This document shows positions 16,905-25,900 of a stretch of DNA of 64,000 nt, in pieces (positions within the stretch are counted from its first letter, which is position 1; every line of letters begins with the position of its first letter). The position numbers were made by a program, and so were the translations under genes. Under the pieces are notes generated by a model. That model was not told where the DNA came from, ran no database searches, and saw only the letters and a list, made by a program, of their open reading frames with translations. Source of the DNA: a virus. The stretch spans positions 1 through 64,000 of the IMG/VR virus record IMGVR_UViG_3300007770_000007; one strand, written 5' to 3'.

Positions 16905-18476
16905 ATGGCTCAACCCCCTTGGCTTGTAGATGTTCTCCAGATTGAACCTGGGTCTGGAGACACCATCACCATTGACCGTGACTCCACTGACGGAGCCATG
17001 CAGTTTGTCGATGCGGTGGTCACGTCTGGTGTCCTGCTCCCGAATCTTGTTGGAATCCGTAACATCACGGGAGTCTTCGTCGTGGGCCGTGCCGGTGACG
17101 GCGCTGCTTATACAACGGTCCAGTCAGCGTTGGATGCTATCCCTGCCTCTTCCACTGCTTTGGTGCCCTCCCTCGTCCTGGTGATGCCGGGGGTCTACAC
17201 GGAAGATTTGACCCTTACGCGGGACGGCGTTTACATCGTCGGTCTTGGCGGGGCCAAGCTGGTGAATCTTACAGGGACCCACACCCTGACCATCAAGGCT
17301 GAATCAACCTCGACCCCGCAGAACGTGCTGCTCAAGGGCTTGGAGATTGAGAACACCCATGCGGGAGATGCCTGCGTCTATGTTCTCGGGGCTGATACTT
17401 TCGCCTCTGGGACTGTCGATGTAGACAACGCACCGCTTACGGCAGGAGACACCATCACTGTGGGAGGCGTGGTTCTCACAGGAGTTTCTGGAACCCGGAC
17501 CTCCGGTTCCGATGATTTCTCGGTCAACGGCGCTACCACTGACATCATCGCTGCCGAGATTGCTGAAGCGGTCATGGATAGCGCGAACAGCTTCACTGAT
17601 GTTGTGACCGCGACCTCTGCTCTGAACGTGGTGACATTCACCGCTGTAACGGCAGGCGTTACGGGCAACGCGATCACTTTGGCGGTATCCGTAGCAGTGC
17701 CGTTGGACTTGGTTCCCTCTGGCGCAACCCTGGCGGGAGGCGGTTCCTCCGGGAACCTTGTGGCAAACGGTGCTTTGACCATTGAGGATTGTGTCCTGGT
17801 TGCTTCAGGAGCGGGGTGCTTCCAGGTCAACGCAGATACCGCGAACCATATTCGAGTGCGCGGTGGAACCTTCCGAGGTTCGGCTGCTACGTCCGTGTTT
17901 CAGGCATCCAATACGGCCCAGGTTTTGTTGGAAGGTGTCGAGTGGACAAATGATTTCCAACTCGCTTACGACAACACCCTGGATCAACCCAACGACACGA
18001 CCTCCGAGTATCAGATTTTGAACTGTGGCCGTATCCATGACCTCTCTTGCAATCTGGTTGGTCTGGGTTCCCTCACTATTTCCAACTGCCCCGACATCAG
18101 CGTGCTGGCCCAGGATGGTGACCAAACCTTGGCTCTCAACAACTGTGTGGTGGGCGGGGCTACAACTCTTGGGACTACTACAGCAGCTACGTTCCGCAAT
18201 ACGGAACGAGGAACCCTGGCGATTTCTGGGGGGACCCCTACCCTCGCAGAGTCCCGGATCATTGGATCCCAGGCGTTTGTTGCCTCGGCTTCCGAGACAA
18301 TCACTTTCGACATCCCCCAGCCTGACGCGCTCTACACCGTTGTTTCAGAACAGCCAGGGGGAGGCGTCGTGGGGGTTCAGAACAAACTTGCTGCATCATT
18401 TGATTTGGCCGAGGTAGCAGGCCCCGCGACACCGATAACCGCGACCGTCAACTACGTCGTGCTTCGAGATATTTAG
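16905..18476 (+). CDS. Right-handed beta-helix virion protein with inserted repeat domain
   Basis: 523 residues. Short repeated strands with Asn/Gly/Val turns (VYIVGLGGAKLVNLTG, TLTIKAES, LKGLEIENTHAG, LTISNCPDISVLAQDGDQTL) are typical of pectin-lyase-like beta helices found in tailspikes. Residues about 165-265 interrupt this with a domain (ITVGGVVLTGV ... AAEIAEAVMDSANS ... VTGNAITLAV) that also occurs twice in the protein at 54281. No catalytic depolymerase residues could be assigned. The start has AGGTAGAAG upstream. Likely a spike or fibre. Confidence 0.72.
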   Translation: MAQPPWLVDVLQIEPGSGDTITIDRDSTDGAMQFVDAVVTSGVLLPNLVGIRNITGVFVVGRAGDGAAYTTVQSALDAIPASSTALVPSLVLVMPGVYTEDLTLTRDGVYIVGLGGAKLVNLTGTHTLTIKAESTSTPQNVLLKGLEIENTHAGDACVYVLGADTFASGTVDVDNAPLTAGDTITVGGVVLTGVSGTRTSGSDDFSVNGATTDIIAAEIAEAVMDSANSFTDVVTATSALNVVTFTAVTAGVTGNAITLAVSVAVPLDLVPSGATLAGGGSSGNLVANGALTIEDCVLVASGAGCFQVNADTANHIRVRGGTFRGSAATSVFQASNTAQVLLEGVEWTNDFQLAYDNTLDQPNDTTSEYQILNCGRIHDLSCNLVGLGSLTISNCPDISVLAQDGDQTLALNNCVVGGATTLGTTTAATFRNTERGTLAISGGTPTLAESRIIGSQAFVASASETITFDIPQPDALYTVVSEQPGGGVVGVQNKLAASFDLAEVAGPATPITATVNYVVLRDI

Positions 18477-18485
18477 AGGTAAGCC

Positions 18486-19487
18486 ATGAGCAACTTTTGG
18501 GACAATACAGGCATCTTCACCGGGACAATCCCGAGCGCCATTGACCGACACCTTTCCGAGAAGGTGTCAGGCCAGAGTTTTGATTCGGTGCGGGATCTCA
18601 CGGATGTTTCCAGGGCGGCCAATGCGCTTCCTCTGAGCACTGAAGCAGGAACCAAGGTGTCCTTTACAGGCGGCCTTGGCGCGTACATGACTTACGAAAA
18701 CCCGCCTCCAAAGGGTGCTATCGGTGAAGTTGTGAACGTCAAATCAGCCAACGGTGACATCACCAATCATGACGGCAAAGTCTTCGTGCAGTGGGATGAT
18801 GGTAAGTTTCGGGCCATTCATGCGGAACACTTGCGATTGGCGAAACAGGGCAAGACCGCAAAGGATTTTGCCTCTATGGATACGGGGGAACTGGGCAAGG
18901 CGGTTGCAAAGAAGTTCCCCAAGGCATTCTTCAACAAGAAGCAGCAGATGTGGGATCTCGGGGATGGTCGCATGGTCATGTTTGTCAAACACGGGGACAA
19001 GAACACCATTGATGTTTGGACTTCGGATAAACGCCCCAAGAAAATCAAAATGGACATCAGCATTGGCTCCGTGGGGGATGCTGTATCTGCGCTGAAGAAA
19101 CACAAAGCCGCCTCTGATCTCAAGGCTGACTTCGAGAAGATCAAGGCCCTGGTCAAGAAGAAGCCTGACAGCAAGTTCTTGAAGGGCTTGCTGAAGCAGA
19201 TGGCTGACAAGGGTTTCGCCCCTACTGACAAGCAAATGGCCGTGGTGCAGAAGATCGAGAAAGAGATCGGGCAGATGGCCGAGATGCAGAAGGAACTGAA
19301 GTCGCTCGGCAAGGCGGCCAAGACGATCCGCGTGTCGAACTTGGGCAACCTCACGGATTTCCTCAAAGCTGCGGACGGGCATCTGGTCCACAAGAGCACC
19401 AATGATCTGTGGTCCGTGACCGCCGACGGTGAGGGTTTCCTTATTGAACGCCTCTTCGATGACGAAGGGCAACCCCTCAAGGGATGA
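18486..19487 (+). CDS. Putative virion protein with SH3/KOW-like segment
   Basis: 333 residues, AGAGGTAAGCC before the ATG. Residues about 55-120 (GTKVSFTGGLGAYMTYE, GEVVNVKS, KVFVQWDDGKFRAIHAEHL) look like a small beta-barrel of SH3 or KOW type. Residues 170-300 are Lys-rich and helical (KIKALVKKKPDSKFLKGLLKQM). The last part again looks alpha/beta. It lies in a run of structural-type genes; function unknown. Confidence 0.65.
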   Translation: MSNFWDNTGIFTGTIPSAIDRHLSEKVSGQSFDSVRDLTDVSRAANALPLSTEAGTKVSFTGGLGAYMTYENPPPKGAIGEVVNVKSANGDITNHDGKVFVQWDDGKFRAIHAEHLRLAKQGKTAKDFASMDTGELGKAVAKKFPKAFFNKKQQMWDLGDGRMVMFVKHGDKNTIDVWTSDKRPKKIKMDISIGSVGDAVSALKKHKAASDLKADFEKIKALVKKKPDSKFLKGLLKQMADKGFAPTDKQMAVVQKIEKEIGQMAEMQKELKSLGKAAKTIRVSNLGNLTDFLKAADGHLVHKSTNDLWSVTADGEGFLIERLFDDEGQPLKG

Positions 19488-19495
19488 GCCTTGTA

Positions 19496-19513
19496 CGGTA
19501 GAGCGCCTATTCT
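19496..19513 (+). promoter_or_regulatory. 18-base repeated motif, candidate late promoter (copy 1)
   Basis: CGGTAGAGCGCCTATTCT lies between two genes, 26 bases before the ATG at 19540. It matches the window-wide consensus CGGTARVGTNYCTATNCC, including CGGTA, G at position 8, AT at 14-15 and C at 17. Confidence 0.6.
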
Positions 19514-19539
19514 GTTCTGTTTCGTAGGAGAGTGTGCCC

Positions 19540-20790
19540 ATGCGCCCTGACCCAGCACGCATCGCGAAAGCCCATACCCGCAAGCAGCGGCTTGGTGCGT
19601 CTGCTGACGGCCAGAAGACGGCTTCCATGTCCCGCACTGCTGGTGAGGTTCGCTTCATCAAGGACCGTGGCGGTGACAAGAACGAGTGGGGTTGGGGAAG
19701 CCCTGGTCCCAGCGAGCGCCAAATCACGTCCGACTTCGTGTTTGATCCCAAGTACCTGAAGCCCCTGGCAACGACGATGCGCTCTGCGCTTATGGCTCTG
19801 GGCCATGTTTCGTCTGCTCACGACCGCTTTCTCAAGATCAAGAGCCGCGACGTTAGCCCTGACGGCAGCCTTGGCGGTAAGGGGTACATCCAGAAAGTTT
19901 CCGAGATGCGTCGGCAGTTGATGAACTGTTCCGAGGCCCTGTCTGCTTTCACCGACACCATCTATGACGAGATGGCAGCCCCTCACTGGGATCCTGCCGA
20001 GGACACTCTTGATCCGCGTGATCGGGATGAGGTTCGGGAGATCGTTGAGGAAGCCGAAGAAATCCGAGAGGACCCCACCGGCTGGGCCGACGAGGAAGAG
20101 GAAGACGAGTTCGGCAAGACCGCTGGTACTTTGTCCTATCGGGGGGACACCCCGCTCGATAAAGCGTATGCGATGACGGATCTTCTCATTGAGCTTGGAA
20201 AAGACCTCCCCACCGGATCTTCCCGAAGCCGGGAGTTCAAAGCAGTCAAGACTGCCCTCCGAAGCCTGGAGGGGTTTGTGAAGGGCATTGGTTCGGACAC
20301 TCCAAGGCCACGCGCAGCCCAGACGGTTCGCCGCAAGACGGCTGCATGGGCAGGCATCGACTACATGCGCGGAGATGACCGCTGGACTCTTGGCAAGGCG
20401 GTTGAGAGCCGTCGTGTTCGAGTCCCTTCTGGTTACGAGTTGGTTTCAGAGCCGGGAAAGGTCGTGCTTTTCAACTGGGGCGTCTTGGACGAGGGGGCCA
20501 CCGCAGAGTTTCGATTCATGCCCGATGGCACGAACATTCAGTTCATTATCGACGGGTATAACGACAAGCGTTCGCCCGGTTTGGTTCGGCACAGGTGGGT
20601 CGGCAACCCTGTCGATGACGCGGTCCTTATTGAAAAGCATATCAAGAAGTACATGCCTGCACTTGTGAAAGCAGTCTCGGACGACGAGGAGGACCTTCTT
20701 CGAGAAATCGAGAGGCGTCAGCGCATGGCAGGAATCCCCGGAAGCACCGCCCGTGTGCTTGCACGGTTTATGGAGGTGAACGGTGAGTAG
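19540..20790 (+). CDS. Putative virion protein, 416 aa
   Basis: ATG 19540 has TAGGAG at proper distance; a GTG two codons earlier is too close to it. The N-terminus is basic (PDPARIAKAHTRKQRL), the middle helical, residues about 155-205 strongly acidic (EEAEEIREDP through EEEEDEF), and the C-terminus helical, ending STARVLARFMEV. The arginine-alanine peptide style (ARIAKA, RVLARF) recurs in neighbouring structural proteins. A candidate promoter precedes it. No known domain. Confidence 0.65.
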   Translation: MRPDPARIAKAHTRKQRLGASADGQKTASMSRTAGEVRFIKDRGGDKNEWGWGSPGPSERQITSDFVFDPKYLKPLATTMRSALMALGHVSSAHDRFLKIKSRDVSPDGSLGGKGYIQKVSEMRRQLMNCSEALSAFTDTIYDEMAAPHWDPAEDTLDPRDRDEVREIVEEAEEIREDPTGWADEEEEDEFGKTAGTLSYRGDTPLDKAYAMTDLLIELGKDLPTGSSRSREFKAVKTALRSLEGFVKGIGSDTPRPRAAQTVRRKTAAWAGIDYMRGDDRWTLGKAVESRRVRVPSGYELVSEPGKVVLFNWGVLDEGATAEFRFMPDGTNIQFIIDGYNDKRSPGLVRHRWVGNPVDDAVLIEKHIKKYMPALVKAVSDDEEDLLREIERRQRMAGIPGSTARVLARFMEVNGE

Positions 20791-22945
20791 CGACAAGCCC
20801 CTCGATGTTTTGGGGGAGAGTCACCTTCCGGCTGACCTCCTCACCCCTACCCTTGGCTCCAACTACGGTATGCCTGGGTTTGAGGACATGCACTACAACC
20901 AAGGCGTCCTTGAAGGCGTCCTGGATCCCGAGTTGATGCCTCCTCCCGCGTTGCCTACTGGGCTGGAGCGCGTTGCTGAATCAGACATGGGCGTCCAGGA
21001 GATGATGAAGGAGGCCGAGTTGGCCGACCTGTCTTGGCTTGCCGATGCAGAACAAGACCCCGAGCGTCTCCCCCAGAACCCGGTTGATTTGGGAATCCCG
21101 GAACTTGAGGAAGCCTGGGGCGTTGATCGCCGCACTAACGGTATCCAGGTGTTCTCTACGGATCTTGCCCACGCCAAGGCGTCGGCCCCTGACACGCGCC
21201 TCCCCATGAATGAACGCGACTTGTCGGACATTCTGGTTACGGCCATGCGGCGCTCTGCGGCTGGTGAGGACATCAGCCTGATCATCGAACAGTCCCGAAT
21301 CGCCGCTGGCGTGGATGCAGATCGAATCGAGAAGGGGCTTTCCATTATCCGCAGCGAGCATGGTCTTGCAGGAAAGGTCTTTGTTCGTGCCGCCGCATAC
21401 CCCTCTTATGAAAAGGGGAAGTACCGCGACGAGATTCTGAAGGCCGCCAAGGGAGCCGAGTACATCCTTGTCTCGGGCCAGGACTTTGGTTCTACTCATA
21501 TCCAGAACGGTCGCTGCACTGTAACGGGCAAGAAGGCCGTCCTTGAGGTTCCTTGGAGCAAGGCCCTGTCTCACTACAAGCCTTTGTTGCTTGCTACGGG
21601 GCATCGGGTAGCTACGGACGTTCCAGCAAAGGATGCCCTCCGGGCCGCCTTTCTTGCACCGACCTCGTTGCCGGTTGCACGCGGTGAGCGTCTTCCTCGT
21701 TACAAGGCTGTATGCGATACGGTTTCTTCTGAAGAGGCTGCGGCAAGCCTGAAGGCCGCCGACAACACTCCCACGGAAGTCCAGGTGACAGACGCCGTGT
21801 TGAATCGACGGCTTCAACTCTGGAAGCAGAGCAATATGATTGACTCTGACTTGGTTGAGCAGATTCAGGCTGCCGATCTGACGCCGAACCAGAAGTTGGC
21901 CCGTGCTCTCGATGCGGTGAACGCTCGTCGTAACGGGACCTCTGGTTTCACGGGTGCCCCTAACACCGCCGTTGAGGCGGCCCAGAAGCGCCAGCATCTC
22001 CGTCTTGTCCGTAAGGACCACGCCAAAGAGGCTTCTGAAGCACGGCTCCGAGAAATCGTCGCTTTCCGAAACTCCGATGATCTGGACCAGCGCATCGCAA
22101 AGGTCATTGAGAAGATCGAGCAGGGCGCACGCGGTTCTTACCTCAAGTCCTTTATCAACAAGGTGATTCCGCAGAAGTTTGCTGCTGAAGCAGTGCGTCG
22201 GCTGCGTCCAACATTGGAAAAGACCGGTGCCCTCGAAGAAGAGAGCAAGGCCGCTTCCTATGATGGTCATGTTTACGAACGTGCCCCCGAGGTGCGGGAG
22301 GCTGTGGAGCTTTCTGATAAGGACGCGGCGCTCGCCAAGGCTGCTTCTGATGGTGATGTTTCTGTTTCGGAGATCAAGGGTGTCCTCAAGTGGGCCTCTC
22401 GTCATATGTCCCAAGGGTCTGCCGGAAGTGAGCTTACTGAACTGCTTCGTCATCGTTTCTCGAACCGGATCCTCAAGTCTGCTTCGGGATTGATTCAGAG
22501 TATTCGCGACACCCACGAGGGCGCTGCTGGATTTCTCTACGTTGACTCCGAAGCCTACATGGCTCCCACAGGGGTGAAAGGTTGCGAGACAGGTGCCCTT
22601 CGTCATCGATCCAACCAGCTACCTGCTGTCCTGGCCAGTTCCCGGTGCCAAGGGTGTACCCGAGTTTGCACACTTTCCTGCGGCACGCGGAAGTGCAGCA
22701 CCTACAACAAGGTGCTTCTGGAGCGTTCGGACCTTCCCGGAGACATCAAGTCCATCAAGAAGGCCAACATCACCGGGGCAGACCAGACGGATGCGGAAGG
22801 TATTGCTTCCCTGTTCGGCGCTACCTATGACCCGGATGAATACAACCTTCGCAGTGCGGATTTCGAGGACGAGGTAGAACTGGCCCCGCTCCCCGAAAAC
22901 GAGAAGATTGGTGAAATCGTCTTGGGTGGCTTCCTGTGGGAGTGA
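20783..22945 (+). CDS. Putative virion protein with cysteine cluster, 720 aa
   Basis: GTG 20783 with GGAGGTGAAC upstream, overlapping the previous gene by eight bases. Mostly helical and charged. Residues about 170-290 contain an alpha/beta segment (KAAKGAEYILVSGQDFGSTHI). Residues about 600-640 hold a dense Cys/His cluster (GCETGALRHRSNQ, SRCQGCTRVCTLSCGTRKC) that probably binds metal. The rest has no motif I recognise. Position among virion genes and size suggest an internal or baseplate-type protein, unproven. Confidence 0.65.
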   Translation: MSSDKPLDVLGESHLPADLLTPTLGSNYGMPGFEDMHYNQGVLEGVLDPELMPPPALPTGLERVAESDMGVQEMMKEAELADLSWLADAEQDPERLPQNPVDLGIPELEEAWGVDRRTNGIQVFSTDLAHAKASAPDTRLPMNERDLSDILVTAMRRSAAGEDISLIIEQSRIAAGVDADRIEKGLSIIRSEHGLAGKVFVRAAAYPSYEKGKYRDEILKAAKGAEYILVSGQDFGSTHIQNGRCTVTGKKAVLEVPWSKALSHYKPLLLATGHRVATDVPAKDALRAAFLAPTSLPVARGERLPRYKAVCDTVSSEEAAASLKAADNTPTEVQVTDAVLNRRLQLWKQSNMIDSDLVEQIQAADLTPNQKLARALDAVNARRNGTSGFTGAPNTAVEAAQKRQHLRLVRKDHAKEASEARLREIVAFRNSDDLDQRIAKVIEKIEQGARGSYLKSFINKVIPQKFAAEAVRRLRPTLEKTGALEEESKAASYDGHVYERAPEVREAVELSDKDAALAKAASDGDVSVSEIKGVLKWASRHMSQGSAGSELTELLRHRFSNRILKSASGLIQSIRDTHEGAAGFLYVDSEAYMAPTGVKGCETGALRHRSNQLPAVLASSRCQGCTRVCTLSCGTRKCSTYNKVLLERSDLPGDIKSIKKANITGADQTDAEGIASLFGATYDPDEYNLRSADFEDEVELAPLPENEKIGEIVLGGFLWE

Positions 22946-22948
22946 CCT

Positions 22949-25900
22949 GTGGCTCCTCGTCACCCAAATCCTGAAGCGGTAGCGACACTGAAGCAGGCCG
23001 AGATGTCCACAGAGGCATCGGTGGCCTTGATGAAGTGGCTCTCCCGAGTCACCCGAAAGGCCGGGGTAGCGCAGCACGTCTACGTCGTCGGCGGTGCCGT
23101 CAGGAACTTCCTGCTTGAGAAGCCCATCAAGGACATAGACATGGTGGTGGATTCTCTCGCACTGCGCGGGAATCGTGACGCCGCTTGGGTGGCGCAGCAG
23201 GTAGCCCGTGCAATCCCCGCCCCTACCAAGGTGTGGACCGATAGCCTGATGGTTTCTCATATCACTGTGGAGGGTCCTTGGAGCCTTGACGGCCATCAGA
23301 TGGAGGGGGAGGAGATCGAGATCGTCAACGCTCGCTTGGAGGAGTACGCGGTTGACCCCCAGACAGGTGAGTACACCGGACACAAGCCGGAACGGGTCGA
23401 ACCCACCACGATGGAGATCGACATTTCTCGCCGCGAGTTCACGTTCAATACATTGATGTGGACGCTGCTGTCGCTCGCCAATGGCCCTGACAAGGCCGAA
23501 ATCATTGACCTCACGGGGTGTGGTCTAAAGGATCTAAAAAACCGCGAGATGCGCTGCCCTGGCGACCCCGACGAGACATTCGCGCAGGACCCCACCCGGA
23601 TCATCCGCACCATCAAGTTCGCCTTCAAGTACGGCATGAAGCTGCCGCCCGACGTGAAGGCAGCAGCTATCCGGCAGGCCAAGGGACTCAAACGCATCCC
23701 TTCCAAGACCCAGAGCATTCTTCAGAAGATTGTGTTGGATAACCCCCAATACAAGAAAGCCCTTGATGTCATGGATCGCCTTGGCGTGAACGCAGTCATC
23801 AAGGAGATAATGCTGGAGAACAAGCCCTTTCGGTCCTTTATGGAGAGCCACGCCAGAAAGAAGGGTGTTGCTTACATGCTTGATCTGATGGACGTGGGCA
23901 TCCCTGTAGGCGCTCCAATCTCTTTCCTTGATGCAGCGCAGCAGAAGCGTTTTCGGGAAGTAACGTCTGTTATGGATCGTGACGCCGCTTTGGATTTTTT
24001 GGGTATGTTGCGCCAGACGGGCAGTGCCTTGGGAGGGGCTACCCTGGCTTTGGCGCAAGAGCACGGCTATCGACAAAACGAAATGCGGGATTTTTCACCC
24101 GTCTTGAATAGGGTTGTGCGGGACCTTCTCCTCGAAGATCCTTCTTTGGCGGCTTCTTCATCGAGGCTCGTTCAGCGGGTTCGTCGGGAACTGCCTCGTC
24201 AACTGCCCCGACGGGCAAGCTCTGCTTTGGTTTACGGCACCCCTTCGGATGCCGACCGCGCAACTATGGAAGCCCCCACTCCCATATTTCCCCTCGCGTT
24301 CGAGGATTTTCACCTGATCCCGCCCCCCGACCAGGAGGAAACCCTTGAGGAGCTTCAAGACCTACGCGAACTCGCTGAAGAACAGCGCCCGGAAGCTGAA
24401 GAGTTCATCAAGGAGTCTGATGGGGAGATTCTCCATCTCTTTGATCGTCTGTGGCGCGATCATGGTGTCCGAGTCGATAAGAGGTGGATGCGAGAGATGG
24501 TCAAACAGGCGAAAACCCACGTCGCCAAGCTGAAGTGGCACTTCAATCGCCCACGTCCATATCAGGTAGGGGACGCTATCGGACAGCCCTTCGAGGCACT
24601 TGCTTCAGAAACGGCCCACTCCCCTTCGTACCCAAGCGGTCATGCCATCCAAGCGTTCCTCTTGGGAGAGGCATCAAGCCGCCTGGACCCCGAACATGCG
24701 GCTGAATACTTTGATTTGGTTGACCAGATTGCGTGGGGTCGGGCGCAAGCAGGCTACCACTGGCCCAGTGACATCCTCTACGGCGTTGAAGTTGCTGACC
24801 ATATGGCTGACTTCATGGATGTTCCCGAGGCTTGGAGTCCTCGCGTGGCGCGGATCATGGAGAGGAGGGCTTCACACGCCCTACAGAGGCATCGCTGGGC
24901 CAAGACGTTCACCGTCAACAAGGGCGATCCTATCTGGTACGGGAAGTATAAGAACAAGCGGGGGATCATTGATGGGTTCAGCACCAACGAGAAGGGTGAC
25001 GTGATCATCACCGTCGAACAGGTGCCTAATCCAACTGGCCGCAAGCAGCCCAAAGAGTTGAAGCTGTTCCGGGTGCGCCCCCGAGAGGTGGAGGAGGGCA
25101 AGGAGGCAAGCCCCCGTCGCGTCGTAGCCAAGTACAAGAGCAAGAAAGAGGTGCCCAAAGCAGACGGCAGCGGGACCACCACTGTTTACGAGTACGGCCC
25201 TCGGCAGGTAGCCCAACGCCATAAAGAAAAGGCCAAGAGATTGGAGGGGTTGAAGGCATCCCTTTCTGATTTGAGGGGTCAGGTTTCGGAGGACATGGTG
25301 TCAGACGACCCGGAGACGAGGCTTACGGCTTTGGCGGTGGCGTTGCTCGACAAGACTTATGAGCGCGTGGGTAACGAGAAATCCGCTGATGATCGTGGCC
25401 ATTTTGGAATCACGACCTTGCGGGTCAGCCACCTGGACCTGAAGGACAAGAAAGCCACCTTTGAGTACGTTGGCAAGAGCGGGGTGAAGCAGAAGAAGGT
25501 TGTGACGGACCCTCAAATCATTGAGGTTCTCAAAGCGGCAGTGGACGGAAAAGAGGGTGACGAGCGCATTCTGTGCGACGGCGATGATTGTCAGATTCGA
25601 GCGCGGCACGTCAACGGTTACCTCAAGCCGTTTGACATCACGGCCAAGGATCTTCGGGGGCTACATGCCAATGAGGAGATGCGTGTTCGGTTGAAGGATG
25701 TTCGCAAGAAGGGCGAGAGCCTTCCCCGAGGTCGAAAAGACCGAGACAAGATCCTAAAGGCAGAGTTCAAGGAAGCATTGGAGGCGGTTGCAGAGGCGGT
25801 GGGGCATCAGGCATCCACGCTCCGGTCCCAGTACCTCGTGCCAGGGCTGGAGGACTTCTACATGAAGGACGGGACTGTTATTGATGATTTGGCCAAGGCT

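Noticed and set aside
20981-22606. Minus-strand frame of more than 500 codons opposite the Cys-cluster protein
   Set aside because: No start context or known motif; the plus-strand frame has a ribosome binding site and coupling to its neighbours.
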